The notes under the pieces were generated by a model. The model was not told the DNA's origin, searched no databases, and saw nothing but the letters and a program-made list of their open reading frames with translations. From positions 1-64,000 of the forward strand of contig JAVDPC010000025.1 of assembly GCA_031296915.1 (NCBI GenBank): a stretch of 64,000 nt of DNA, in the 5' to 3' direction. Every line of letters begins with the position of its first letter. Position 1 is the first letter of the stretch. Source of the stretch: Cerasicoccus frondis (GTDB taxonomy: Bacteria > Verrucomicrobiota > Verrucomicrobiia > Opitutales > Cerasicoccaceae). Positions 46,406-55,967 of the stretch are shown one piece after another. A program made the position numbers and the translations under genes.

Positions 46406-47621
46406 ACAGCACTCTGTTGAAGCGTTCATTACGACGCAACATGCCAAACATAGCACTCGACAAGAATATAAGGCTAGCTGAGAGCCAGCCTACTGCTGGA
46501 GGCGAGAATGCCGTCAGCACCACGTATCCAATGAAGGGCGCGCACACGCCGCGGACGCCAGTCAACATCGTGTGTATGCTCATGTAGGCGGACACTTTAT
46601 TCAGGGGCGCGATTTTGGTAACCCATAAGTTCCAGCCTATGCGACCTCCGCCCATGCCCATGCCGAGTAATGTCGCGCCCAGGTAGACGACCCAGAGGGA
46701 TGGACCGTTGAAGTAAAGCAGCATACCGACAAAGAAGCAGGTGTTCACACAGAGTCGCCAGAAAATGAAATTCATGCGATCAAAGAGCGCGCCCCAGAAC
46801 TTTGCGCTGATGAGACCAGCGATCTGCGGAATAACCATCGTGGCCAGCATGACTTGTTCATTGCTGGCATTGATGCCGTATTCGGGATTGGCCAGAATTT
46901 CCACACGGATTGGGATCGTCATCAGGTTGGCAAAGCCCATCAGCATCCAACTCGCCAGCAACCATCCGAATAGCTGGTCTTTCCAGGCGAGTTTGATGCT
47001 GCGCAGCGGATTCCCTGTTTCAGCATGTTCTAAGGGCGGTGACGGGATCTTCCTGACCAGCACCGCATTCACCAGGCAGGCTACGCCTAAAAAGATCAGA
47101 ATCACTGGAAACCAATCAAATTTCCAGTCCAGTAGTCGTGAGCCTAGAAATGAAAACGCCGCACTGCTGCCCGAACCGATCAGCAGGACAGTGGAGACCC
47201 GCTGTCCACGTTCGTATGGTGTGTAGTTGTTGGAATAGGCGCGAATCATCATGGGCGCCTGCTGGGTAAAGATGATGTAGGCGCCAACAAAGCACGCAGT
47301 GAAGCCAATGATGCCGCCAGCCATCGAGGATAAAATTAATAAACCTCCGCAGATCGTCAGGTAAAAAGCCACTATGCTGGTGGCGCGATAACCAGTGCGC
47401 CCGGCAATCGCCAGGAACACAGTCGTTAAGAGCAAACCAATGAATGGGGCGGCATTGAGCAGGCTTTTGATGGTGTCAGCGGCGCCGCCTTCTTCGGCGC
47501 CAAAACCACGGATCGCGATGAGTGTGGCCACTGCCGCAGTCGACTCACACACTCCTTGGAAAGGAGCGCGCCAAATATCATAGCGATACGTTGTCGCGGC
47601 GTTGTCGGGATTCTGATTCAA
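46404..47621 (-). CDS. MFS transporter
   Basis: 405 residues with about 11-12 hydrophobic segments in the two-half layout of the major facilitator superfamily. The only early start is a TTG at 47621 (MNQNPDNAATTYRYDIW). Segments such as FIGLLLTTVFLAIAGRTGYR, LIGSGSSAAFSFLGSRLL and ATLLGMGMGGGRIGWNLWV are transporter-like. The substrate is unknown. The terminator at its end is shared with the convergent gene pair. Confidence 0.87.
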   Translation of the reverse strand: MNQNPDNAATTYRYDIWRAPFQGVCESTAAVATLIAIRGFGAEEGGAADTIKSLLNAAPFIGLLLTTVFLAIAGRTGYRATSIVAFYLTICGGLLILSSMAGGIIGFTACFVGAYIIFTQQAPMMIRAYSNNYTPYERGQRVSTVLLIGSGSSAAFSFLGSRLLDWKFDWFPVILIFLGVACLVNAVLVRKIPSPPLEHAETGNPLRSIKLAWKDQLFGWLLASWMLMGFANLMTIPIRVEILANPEYGINASNEQVMLATMVIPQIAGLISAKFWGALFDRMNFIFWRLCVNTCFFVGMLLYFNGPSLWVVYLGATLLGMGMGGGRIGWNLWVTKIAPLNKVSAYMSIHTMLTGVRGVCAPFIGYVVLTAFSPPAVGWLSASLIFLSSAMFGMLRRNERFNRVL

Positions 47622-47722
47622 TGATTTAACGATGGACCTAACGGCAACGCAGACAAATCAATTCACCTGTTTTGGCAACTCCAAGTCCCACATTGTTGAA
47701 CGCTGCAGCCGTGAATCCGATC

Positions 47723-47745
47723 TCTAGATGAAAGGTGCTCTAGAA
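47723..47745 (+). repeat. Dispersed element, copy 4 (left-half core) overlapping a stop codon
   Basis: TCTAGATGAAAGGTGCTCTA matches the core of the 41-108 element with one change. The TAG stop of the peptidase gene on the minus strand (47740-47742) is the TCTAGA of this copy. Confidence 0.6.
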
Positions 47746-49158
47746 ATCGACAATGTAGAAGCCGCCTTGGGATATGTTTTCCGCGAGCTCAGCAGGAGCC
47801 CAGCGTTCCTGGTATTGTGGTCCCCAAGAATCACTGATCGCAACTTCATCAGTTTCTGCGTTGTAGCCGATGATCATGCAGATGTGTGCAGTTTCGTAAT
47901 CGGGCCTCAACTCCTTAATTTCCCGAACAGTGTTCTTCAGTGAATCCTTCCAAGCTTTGATGTCCTCGATCTGCGTCCGTTTCACGGTATTGGCGTTGGC
48001 CAGCGTGTTGAATTCACTTGTCGAATACATGGTCCATAAGATCGGCTGACCCTCGTCGATGTATTTGGCAATATTGTTCGTTTTCAGCTTAAATTTCTTG
48101 CGCTCCATCTCGCGACCAGCGCTCTTTAGGTAGCCTTCGGTGCCCTCGATCAGGTTGTTCAGGCTGGTGCCGCCGCCAATGTTGGTTTGGCCCGCCATGG
48201 CTAGCAAATACATATCGGCGCTCACTCCCATGTACCGTAGCACGCGCTCTAGAGTCGCCGGGACACAGTAGCCTTTGGGACCCTGGTTGACCATTGGGAT
48301 ATTGGTTATGACCACGTCGCGATTGGGGCGCGTCACGACATTCGCTTTGGCTTGTTCGCGCAGAGTGGAGCTTGCAATGCGTTCCGGTCGCCCTCGGTTA
48401 GCGGCGAGTTCGGGCGGTATAATGCGTAGGGCAACGTATTCACCATCCTGAACAGCCAGACTGAAAACGTGGCCATTCCACTCCCAAATTTTCAGGCGCT
48501 CCTTCATTTTTCGCCCGGTTGCCGTAGTGAGCTGCTCTGGCTCTCCCAATACGCTGAGCCGCTGGCTGATGGCGTCGCCATCGGTGTTGATTGCAGTTGA
48601 AATCAGGTCGTCGGCTTCTTTGGGGCTGATGAATGTCGAACCAATGGAATCGCCTTTGTTAGCAAAGATGATCGAGATCATTTCCACTCGCCCATCCTTC
48701 GCGTAGAGGACGGATGAGTAAGGGCGCGCCCCAAACAATTTCGCCTGAGGTCCCTGGTAAATGCGATAGCTTGCTTGTGTATCGGTTTGCGATTCCTGAG
48801 GCCAATTTAGCCGCTTGGCGACATCGCCCGGAGCGTCGTCCCATAAATTGTCATCGGCCAATAGCTCAGCGCCAACCAGTTCATTAATTCGTTGAATCTC
48901 GTCGCTGGATACTTCTTTGCCGGTCGTTTCCTCGGGCGACCAATTCCGCACGTATTCCTGATCTACAGAAGAGAGCCGTTCGAGGGGCAAGTCAAACACT
49001 TGGCCGTCGGCGCGTTTGATCGTAACGCTGTCGCCGCCCTGATAGTTCACGATCTCGGCTTCAAGCGTGCGCCCCTGAGTGTCCGTAAAGGTATATGCCA
49101 ATGCAAGTGTCGGCCAGAGGAGGAGCTGAAGTGCGATTAGGAGACGGAGAGGTTTCAT
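47740..49158 (-). CDS. Secreted SHD1-like / C39-type papain-fold peptidase-like protein
   Basis: 472 residues from the ATG at 49158 (MKPLRLLIALQLLLWPTLA), chosen for its signal peptide and an upstream AGGCAGG; an in-frame start at 49206 is less likely. An SHD1-like small beta domain (YTFTDTQGRTLEAEIVNY... VDQEYVRNW) comes first. The C-terminal part has a cysteine-peptidase triad layout: Cys298 in NQGPKGYCVPAT, His425 in ETAHICMIIGYN and Asp443 in ISDSWGPQ, as in C39-like papain folds. Family knowledge suggests cleavage of peptide bonds, but such proteins may also be non-proteolytic. No bacteriocin gene or transporter is near. Its stop lies in a dispersed repeat. Confidence 0.75.
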   Translation of the reverse strand: MKPLRLLIALQLLLWPTLALAYTFTDTQGRTLEAEIVNYQGGDSVTIKRADGQVFDLPLERLSSVDQEYVRNWSPEETTGKEVSSDEIQRINELVGAELLADDNLWDDAPGDVAKRLNWPQESQTDTQASYRIYQGPQAKLFGARPYSSVLYAKDGRVEMISIIFANKGDSIGSTFISPKEADDLISTAINTDGDAISQRLSVLGEPEQLTTATGRKMKERLKIWEWNGHVFSLAVQDGEYVALRIIPPELAANRGRPERIASSTLREQAKANVVTRPNRDVVITNIPMVNQGPKGYCVPATLERVLRYMGVSADMYLLAMAGQTNIGGGTSLNNLIEGTEGYLKSAGREMERKKFKLKTNNIAKYIDEGQPILWTMYSTSEFNTLANANTVKRTQIEDIKAWKDSLKNTVREIKELRPDYETAHICMIIGYNAETDEVAISDSWGPQYQERWAPAELAENISQGGFYIVDF

Positions 49159-49218
49159 GCCTGCCTTTAATCGTTGTCTACAGCGAATAAGTTGGCAAGG
49201 CCGCACCCAAGCTGAGGT

Positions 49219-50436
49219 CTATTGTTTGGTGGTTAGCACGTCGACCCATGGCTCGATCAGGCCTTGATAATCGGGGCCAGGCACAATCACTTCATCGCCC
49301 GGGTTGGGCTTGCCTTCGGCGATCCAGAATCCGGCGGCGCGTCCGTCTTGCTGGCCAGAGGGCATCAGCACGCTGGTGGTTTCCAATTCATGATTACGCG
49401 TGACCATGGGCAGGTTGGCGCGTATGTAACGGGTCTGTAGCCAGCACACCGCGATCTCTCGGTTGAGGTCCACCGACACAAGCTTTCCGATTGCCATATT
49501 GGGCGTTGGATTAACTGGTGCTTCTTCTACCCAGTCTTCTGGGTTAAAATTCTCGATGACGACCTTTTGCGGAGGCTTAGGCGTGCTGACACTGCGGCCT
49601 CGGCTTTTGCTTGAGTAAAAATTACGCGTATTGCTTTTGGATTGCTTACTCAGATACTGCTGAAACTCGGGGCTCTGTTGCAAGGCTTCCATTTCCGCCT
49701 GAGTGAGTGGTTTGTTTAAATCAATGACCAGCTCATCGCTTTTTGCCTCTTCGTCTGCTTCGGTTTTCTTGAAGAGAAAATCGAAGAGGCCGCCACCCTC
49801 GTCTTTATCCGCTTCTTCACTTTCCGCTGTATCGGTTTCCTCCTGTGCGGCGAGCAAACCGGAAAAGTCAGGGCCCGCTTCCGGCTCCATGGATGCGGGG
49901 TGTGTATTATTTGGGGGGGCGGGGAGTGCTTCAGGGGACTTTACTTTGACGCGGAAAAAGGGAACCGTGGTTTCCGTGTGCCCGCTTTGACCATCTTCAC
50001 GGGTGACAGGGGTTGTGATTTTGCGCAGGCCAAGAGGTATCAACTCAATTTCCGGAGGCAAATTGTTGACTGGCGTTTGGGTGTCGGGATCAACGATCTG
50101 GCCATTTATCACCGTCACAACTTCGGGCCAGTTGCCTTGTGGGGCTAGGGGAGGTTGCGCCGGGGGGGGAGGCTGTGTGCCGGGTTGTGGGTTGGTGTCG
50201 GGGGTGTCGTAAGTGCGGCCATCCGTGGTCTGCACCACTTGTCCGTTTACGATCATCTTATAGCCCTTGGTGATGTAGCCCGGACCGACTAAAATCACTT
50301 CTTCCGGCTGTGGTTCGTCAGCGGCTTGAGCCTGCAGCGACACGGCAATCCATGGGACGAGGATTGAGGTAATGGCGAGCACGCGCAGTGACTGAAAGGG
50401 GAACATAAAGAGTGATCTTAGGGCAGCGCCTGACAT
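49219..50436 (-). CDS. Secreted hypothetical protein, proline- and acid-rich
   Basis: 405 residues with a signal peptide (MFPFQSLRVLAITSILVPWI, from an alternative ATG at 50406; ends near LQAQA). A proline-rich stretch (PGTQPPPPAQPPLAPQG) and an acidic middle (EETDTAESEEADKDEGGG) separate beta-rich parts; a C-terminal segment reads ELETTSVLMPSG to PGPDYQGLIEPW. No known domain recognised. The peptidase gene follows about 60 bases downstream on the same strand, so they may form a unit, perhaps a substrate or partner of the peptidase (inference). Confidence 0.62.
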   Translation of the reverse strand: MSGAALRSLFMFPFQSLRVLAITSILVPWIAVSLQAQAADEPQPEEVILVGPGYITKGYKMIVNGQVVQTTDGRTYDTPDTNPQPGTQPPPPAQPPLAPQGNWPEVVTVINGQIVDPDTQTPVNNLPPEIELIPLGLRKITTPVTREDGQSGHTETTVPFFRVKVKSPEALPAPPNNTHPASMEPEAGPDFSGLLAAQEETDTAESEEADKDEGGGLFDFLFKKTEADEEAKSDELVIDLNKPLTQAEMEALQQSPEFQQYLSKQSKSNTRNFYSSKSRGRSVSTPKPPQKVVIENFNPEDWVEEAPVNPTPNMAIGKLVSVDLNREIAVCWLQTRYIRANLPMVTRNHELETTSVLMPSGQQDGRAAGFWIAEGKPNPGDEVIVPGPDYQGLIEPWVDVLTTKQ

Positions 50437-50479
50437 GAATCAAGCAAGCGTATGTTTGGAATTTATAAATGCGTGATGG

Positions 50480-53400
50480 CTAAGATTTACCACGTTCCTT
50501 CATGGCGCTGTAGACGACTGGCACGACGAACACGGTGATGAGCGCCACGAGCATGCCGCCAACGGTGGGTATCGCCATGGGAATCATGACGTCTGAGCCG
50601 CGCCCCGATGAGGTTAGGACGGGCAACAGCGCAAGAATCGTGGTTGCGCTGGTCATGCATGCCGGGCCAATTCGCCGATTGGCGGCTTCCAAGACGGCTT
50701 CCCGAACACCAGCTTTATCCAGAGGTTCGTTCTGAAAACGTTCCTGGAGGTAAGTGCCCATCAGCACGCCATCATCTGTGGCGATGCCAAACAGCGCGAG
50801 GAAGCCGACCCACACTGCTACGCTTAGGCTGATCGGTTGCACTTGGAAAATTTCCCGCATGTGCCAACCAAACAGGCCGAAATCCAGGAACCAAGGCTGG
50901 TTATACAGCCAAATTAAAATAAAGCCCCCGGACCAGGCAACAAACACGCCGCTAAACACCAGGAAACTCATGCCGACGCGTTTGAACTGCATGTAAATCA
51001 GCAGGAAAATCATCATCAGCGCCAGTGGCAGAACGAGGCGCATGCGTTCCATGGCGTGGACTTGGTTCTCGTAGGTTCCAGTAAATTTATAATACGCGCC
51101 GCGGGGAAGGGTGAACACTCCTTCGTCCTGTTTCTTTTCCAGAATTGCCTGTGCCGTTTTGGCTAGATCGACTTCGCTGTAGCCTGGCTCGTGATCAAAG
51201 ATCACATAAGCCGTGAGAAAGGAATCTTCGCTCTTGATTGATTGCGGTCCGCGGACGTAGTCGATTTCGGCAACCTGCTCCAGTGGTATCTGCGCGCCAT
51301 CGGAAGTGGGAATCAATATTTCCGCCAAGCTTTCCTCGTTATCGCGTAACTCGCGCGGATAGCGAACCCGGACAGGATAGCGCTCACGGCCTTCCACGGT
51401 AGTCGTAATCGTTTTGCCACCGACGGCGACTTCGATGATGTCGTTGACGTCCATGACGGTCAGTCCGTAGCGCGAGAGTTCGCTACGACTGGGAGTGATC
51501 TCTAAATACGGTTTGCCCACTACGCGGTCGGCGAATACGCTGGCTGGTCGGATGCCGGGTATGTCTTTGAGCTGCTCTTCGATGGTGAGCGCGGCTTCCT
51601 CAAGCTCACTCAGGTTTGCGGCGAATACCTTCACGCCCATCGGAGCGCGCATGCCAGTTTGCAGCATGACCAGCCGGGTCTCAATCGGTTGTAGCTTGGG
51701 CGCAGAGGTGACGCCTGGCATTTGTGTGACACTGGCAATTTCGTCCCAAATGTCATCCGGGCTCTTGATCTCATCACGCCACAATCGAACGAGTTCGCCG
51801 TCTTGGTTTCGCTCGTACTCAGGCTTGTAGTTGATGATGGTTTCGACCATGGAGATCGGCGCAGGGTCCAGTGGACTGTCCACTCGTCCAATTTTTCCGA
51901 CGACGCTTTCCACCTCAGGGATTGCCTTGATCGCGCGGTTTTGCAGGGAAAGAATTTCAGTGGCTTCGCCGATCGACGCATGAGGCATGGTCGTCGGCAT
52001 GAAGAGGAATGATCCTTCATCAAGCGCTGGCATGAACTCTTTTTGCAGTCCGGGAAAAGTGCCGCGCAGCGGTCCTGGCCCCCCCATCCAACAGATGCCG
52101 CCTAATCCTATGACGCCTAAAACGCTGACTAGAAATGGCGCCTTAAATCGCAGAAGGATGCGTAAGATCGGCACGTAAAAGAATACCAGCGTCCGAAAAA
52201 ATAATAACACGCCTCCGACCACAATGATCACAAAAAGCGCATTGCCAATGGTATGAGTGGGACCCAGTGGCTTCCATGCTGCCGATAGGAATATCGCCAC
52301 GACGAACGCGATGGCGCCATTGAGCAGCAAGGTCGGCCAGGGGAGCGTGCGCTTGAAAAACTTACGCTCTGTCGGCGCCAGCTCCGCGCTTTTTTTGCTG
52401 GCGCGTAAGAGGAGCAGAGCGAGGACAGGCACCAGTGTCAGGCTGACGATGACTGAGGAGATCAGCGCGTAGGTTTTGGTGAATGCGAGCGGGCGAAACA
52501 TTTTGCCCTCTGCTCCGGTCATGAAAAAGACGGGGAGGAAGCCAATCACTGTTGTCATGACCGCTGTCAGGACTGCGCCGCCGACTTCGCTACTGGCGCT
52601 CCAGACAATCTGACTGCGCGATTCACCGGGGCTGGCTTCATCCAGTTTTTCCTGAATGTTGCCACAAAGCACAATGCCCATGTCAACTACGGTGCCAATT
52701 GCGATCGCAATGCCGGCTAAGGCGACGATGTTCGCATCAATGCCCGTCAGCTTCATTGCAATGAAAGTAATCAGCACCGCCAGTGGCAGGACGGACGAAA
52801 TAATCAACGCGCTGCGCAATCGCCAGACCAGCAGGATGATGACAAGGACAGTCACCAATACTTCCAAACTGAGCGCATCTTCCAAAGTGCCGAGCGTTTC
52901 CAGGATGAGGCCAGTGCGATCATAAAACGGCACAATCGTCACCTGGCTCACCGTTCCGTCTGCGAGTGTTTTACTCGGGAGGCTACGGGAAATGGCGCCC
53001 ACTTTATCATGCACGTTTTTGATGACGCCCAATGGGTTTTCGCCGTAACGTGCAGTGACTACGCCGCCCACTGCTTCGACGCCATCCTTGTCCAGCACGC
53101 CGCGGCGAAGCGCCGGCCCGCGTTCGATCTCCGCCACTTGATCGAGGGTGATGGGGGCGCCGGCATGCGCCTTGACGACAGTTTGTCGTAGGTCGTCGAG
53201 TGACTTTATCCAGCCAAGGCCACGAATCACGTATTCGACTTTGTTGACCTCAATCGTGCGGGCGCCAACTTCGTCGTTGGAATTTTGGACGGCATTGAAG
53301 ACGTCTTCAATGGTAATGTCATAGGCCCGCATGGCGTCCGGGTTGACGTCGATCTGATACTCATTGACATAGCCGCCAATCGAGGCGACCTCAGCCACGC

Positions 53401-53971
53401 CGTGTGCGCTTTGCAGGGCGTAGCGAACGATCCAGTCTTGAATGCTGCGTAGCTCTTGCGGGTCCCAGCCGCCCACCGGTTTGCCATTGGGATCGCGACC
53501 CTCCAGCGTATACCAATACACTTGGCCCAGCCCGGTCGCATCGGGGCCGAGCGTAGGCTGCACGCCGTCAGGCAATGTGCCTGGAGTGAGGCTATTGAGC
53601 TTTTCGAGAATGCGGCTGCGCGACCAGTAGAAGTCGACTGAGTCATCAAAGATGATGAAGATAGTCGAGAAGCCAAACATGCTGTTGCTGCGAATCGCCT
53701 TTACGTCTGGCAGGCCGAGGAGGGCAGTCGTCAGCGGGTAGGTTATCTGGTCTTCAATGTCTTGCGGGGAACGGCCAGACCATTCCGTAAAAACAATTTG
53801 TTGATTCTCACCGATGTCGGGGATGGCGTCGACGCCGACCGGAGAGCGTGTGAAGCCCGGAATACTCCAGTCAAACGGAGCGACGAGGACGCCGCCAACT
53901 GCCAGCATGATTGCAATCAGCGCCACAACGAGTCGGTTGTGAAGACACCAGTGGATGAGTGCGTTAATCAT
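50480..53971 (-). CDS. cusA: CusA/CzcA-type heavy-metal RND efflux pump
   Basis: 1,163 residues of an HME-RND inner-membrane pump that exports metal ions (Cu/Ag or Zn/Co class) using the proton gradient. N-terminal helix (IHWCLHNRLVVALIAIML), two large periplasmic loops (including MLQTGMRAPMGV, where CusA has a transport methionine) and two sets of transmembrane helices (VALAGIAIAIGTVVDMGIVL; GFLALFGIATDDGVLMGTYL) are as expected. The adaptor gene starts upstream on the same strand with 11 bases between them, so they are one operon. No outer-membrane channel gene (CusC/TolC) is in the window. Metal identity is not resolved. Confidence 0.93.
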   Translation of the reverse strand: MINALIHWCLHNRLVVALIAIMLAVGGVLVAPFDWSIPGFTRSPVGVDAIPDIGENQQIVFTEWSGRSPQDIEDQITYPLTTALLGLPDVKAIRSNSMFGFSTIFIIFDDSVDFYWSRSRILEKLNSLTPGTLPDGVQPTLGPDATGLGQVYWYTLEGRDPNGKPVGGWDPQELRSIQDWIVRYALQSAHGVAEVASIGGYVNEYQIDVNPDAMRAYDITIEDVFNAVQNSNDEVGARTIEVNKVEYVIRGLGWIKSLDDLRQTVVKAHAGAPITLDQVAEIERGPALRRGVLDKDGVEAVGGVVTARYGENPLGVIKNVHDKVGAISRSLPSKTLADGTVSQVTIVPFYDRTGLILETLGTLEDALSLEVLVTVLVIILLVWRLRSALIISSVLPLAVLITFIAMKLTGIDANIVALAGIAIAIGTVVDMGIVLCGNIQEKLDEASPGESRSQIVWSASSEVGGAVLTAVMTTVIGFLPVFFMTGAEGKMFRPLAFTKTYALISSVIVSLTLVPVLALLLLRASKKSAELAPTERKFFKRTLPWPTLLLNGAIAFVVAIFLSAAWKPLGPTHTIGNALFVIIVVGGVLLFFRTLVFFYVPILRILLRFKAPFLVSVLGVIGLGGICWMGGPGPLRGTFPGLQKEFMPALDEGSFLFMPTTMPHASIGEATEILSLQNRAIKAIPEVESVVGKIGRVDSPLDPAPISMVETIINYKPEYERNQDGELVRLWRDEIKSPDDIWDEIASVTQMPGVTSAPKLQPIETRLVMLQTGMRAPMGVKVFAANLSELEEAALTIEEQLKDIPGIRPASVFADRVVGKPYLEITPSRSELSRYGLTVMDVNDIIEVAVGGKTITTTVEGRERYPVRVRYPRELRDNEESLAEILIPTSDGAQIPLEQVAEIDYVRGPQSIKSEDSFLTAYVIFDHEPGYSEVDLAKTAQAILEKKQDEGVFTLPRGAYYKFTGTYENQVHAMERMRLVLPLALMMIFLLIYMQFKRVGMSFLVFSGVFVAWSGGFILIWLYNQPWFLDFGLFGWHMREIFQVQPISLSVAVWVGFLALFGIATDDGVLMGTYLQERFQNEPLDKAGVREAVLEAANRRIGPACMTSATTILALLPVLTSSGRGSDVMIPMAIPTVGGMLVALITVFVVPVVYSAMKERGKS

Positions 53972-53982
53972 CTGGGAGGTGG

Positions 53983-55911
53983 TTATTCGTAGTCATCCCA
54001 GTGGGCTTCATCGGCGTTCCAAACCGCGAGCACTTCACCGCAGGTTAGCATGTCCGGTCCGAAATAGGGATTGGAGACGTCTGGTGAAGTTTGTAGCCAG
54101 CGTGCGCCGGTATCGCCATGAGCCATCGGGCAGTGCATCAGGTAAAGTGGTTCACCGCCACGCCATTTGAACGTTTGCACCAAGGCAATGAGTGCTTCGG
54201 AAAGCATGTCGATGTTGTTGGCGCGGTTGGCTTCGGCATTCTGTGCGATAGTCTGGGCGCTACTGAGGGCATTGGCCCGATCTTCCATGAAGATTGGCAT
54301 TGCTTCTGCCGATAAGCCTTTCATTGGCATGGCTTCTATGATGCTCGCCAGTTGGGCTGCCTTGCTCTTTGCATCGTCGTAATTATTCGTGTCAAAGTCA
54401 CTTTCTAGCGCAAAGTAACTTTGCATCACAGAGCTAAGCGCATTGTTGAATGGCTCTCCGGTGTCGAATTGCAGGGGGATGCTTTTATGGAGTGAGTAAA
54501 TGTCGACGGGCTCATCTGATGCTGCATCAGGTGCGTGGTCTTGCGAGCTGGCTTCCTGCTCGGCGTTGCCTGGGTTCATCATGCTAGGCTTGGCTTTGAT
54601 CTGCAGCTCGCTGTCCAGGCGGAAAGCTCCGTTGGTTACGACAATGTCGCCTTCTTTTAAGCCACTTTGCACCACAAAGTAATCACCTGCCCGTGGTCCT
54701 AGATCGATTTCGCGTCCAGTGAATTCACCTTTCCCTGTCTTTAGGTAAACGACGGCCCGCTTGCCGGTGCGCAGGACTGCGGAAGCTGGAACGATTAGCG
54801 GGGCTTCGCCACTGTTGTATGCGGCGTAGCCGAGTTGTTCCGCTGGTTCGAGGTCCATGCCGCAAATAGGGCACTGTCCTGGTTCGTCGGACACGATTTC
54901 GGGGTGCATGGGCCCAATCCATTTACCCGCGAATTCCGGCGCCACAACTTTTCCGCCATCACCGAGATGGGCTTCGACTTTACCGCGCACAAACATGCCA
55001 GGGCGCAGTTTACTCTCGGGGTTATCGACGTTTACGCGAACCTTGATTGTGCGGGTGCTGGGGTCCAGAATGGGTTGTATGAATGCAATGGCGCCCGAAA
55101 ACTTATCCCCAGGAAAAGCCTTGGCGTGAATTTCTACTTGCTGGCCGTAACGCAACCAGGGGAGGTCAGTCTCGTAGGCGTCGAAGTGGACCCATAGCTT
55201 GCTCAGGTCGGTTACCTCAAACATCCGTTCACCCGTTCTGGCGTAATCGCCTTCCCGCACCTCCAGCTTGGTCACAACGCCTCCGGTTGGGGAGTCGATT
55301 CGCACTTGGTAGACTGGTTTGCGGGTGCTGTCGATCAGCTCTATCTGATCCTCGGGGATGTCCCATAGCCGCAATCGCTCCTTAATGCCTTCGGCTGACG
55401 AGGCGTCGTTGTCATAGCGGAGTGCGCCAATTAGCTCGCTCTGGGCTTCGACTAATTCGTCGCTATAAATCTCCGCCAAATGTTCGCCTTTGCGAACTTG
55501 GGTGCCCACGAAATTAACGAAGAGCCGTTCGATGCGGCCGGGAAAGCGAGCAGTGATGGTGGCGACGCGGGTGTCATCTGGAGCAATGACGCCAAAGAGA
55601 TCAATGTCTCGGGTCACTGGCTCACGTTTTACGGTGGTCGTGGTGATGTCGGCGATCGCTTGCGCCGCATCGGATAGCGAGAGGGCGCGCGGGTCTGCGG
55701 AATCGCCAGACTTCATGGGAATGAGATCCATGCCGCAGATCGGACAATTTCCCGGCTTATCCTGCTGGATTTGCGGGTGCATGGAGCAGGTCCAAATTGT
55801 TGGTTTGGAGGACTGAGTTTTGGGCGCCGTTTGCTTGTCGCCACAGCCAGTCAGGGTAACCGCAAGGATTGTAACGATCCCCAGTATGTTGAATATGATG
55901 GCGCGTTTCAT
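53983..55911 (-). CDS. cusB: CusB-type membrane fusion protein with two metal-binding motifs
   Basis: About 642 residues from the ATG at 55911. A lipobox (VTLTGC) anchors it in the periplasm. It carries two heavy-metal-binding domains with the M-H-P...C-P-I-C-G-M-D pattern: one at the N-terminus (CSMHPQIQQDKPGNCPICGM) and one around the middle (MHPEIVSDEPGQCPICGM). HlyD-type adaptor repeats lie between them, and a DUF3347-like helical C-terminal domain (SVMQSYFALESDFDTNN... LMHCPMAHGDTGA) follows. It links the CusA-type pump to an outer-membrane channel and passes metal ions; the twin motifs suggest copper or silver. It is the first gene of the efflux pair. Confidence 0.92.
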   Translation of the reverse strand: MKRAIIFNILGIVTILAVTLTGCGDKQTAPKTQSSKPTIWTCSMHPQIQQDKPGNCPICGMDLIPMKSGDSADPRALSLSDAAQAIADITTTTVKREPVTRDIDLFGVIAPDDTRVATITARFPGRIERLFVNFVGTQVRKGEHLAEIYSDELVEAQSELIGALRYDNDASSAEGIKERLRLWDIPEDQIELIDSTRKPVYQVRIDSPTGGVVTKLEVREGDYARTGERMFEVTDLSKLWVHFDAYETDLPWLRYGQQVEIHAKAFPGDKFSGAIAFIQPILDPSTRTIKVRVNVDNPESKLRPGMFVRGKVEAHLGDGGKVVAPEFAGKWIGPMHPEIVSDEPGQCPICGMDLEPAEQLGYAAYNSGEAPLIVPASAVLRTGKRAVVYLKTGKGEFTGREIDLGPRAGDYFVVQSGLKEGDIVVTNGAFRLDSELQIKAKPSMMNPGNAEQEASSQDHAPDAASDEPVDIYSLHKSIPLQFDTGEPFNNALSSVMQSYFALESDFDTNNYDDAKSKAAQLASIIEAMPMKGLSAEAMPIFMEDRANALSSAQTIAQNAEANRANNIDMLSEALIALVQTFKWRGGEPLYLMHCPMAHGDTGARWLQTSPDVSNPYFGPDMLTCGEVLAVWNADEAHWDDYE

Positions 55912-55967
55912 CGGGAAAGAAGTCGCCCTCAATGAATCGGCTTAGTGGCCATTACGCAAACTTTTCG

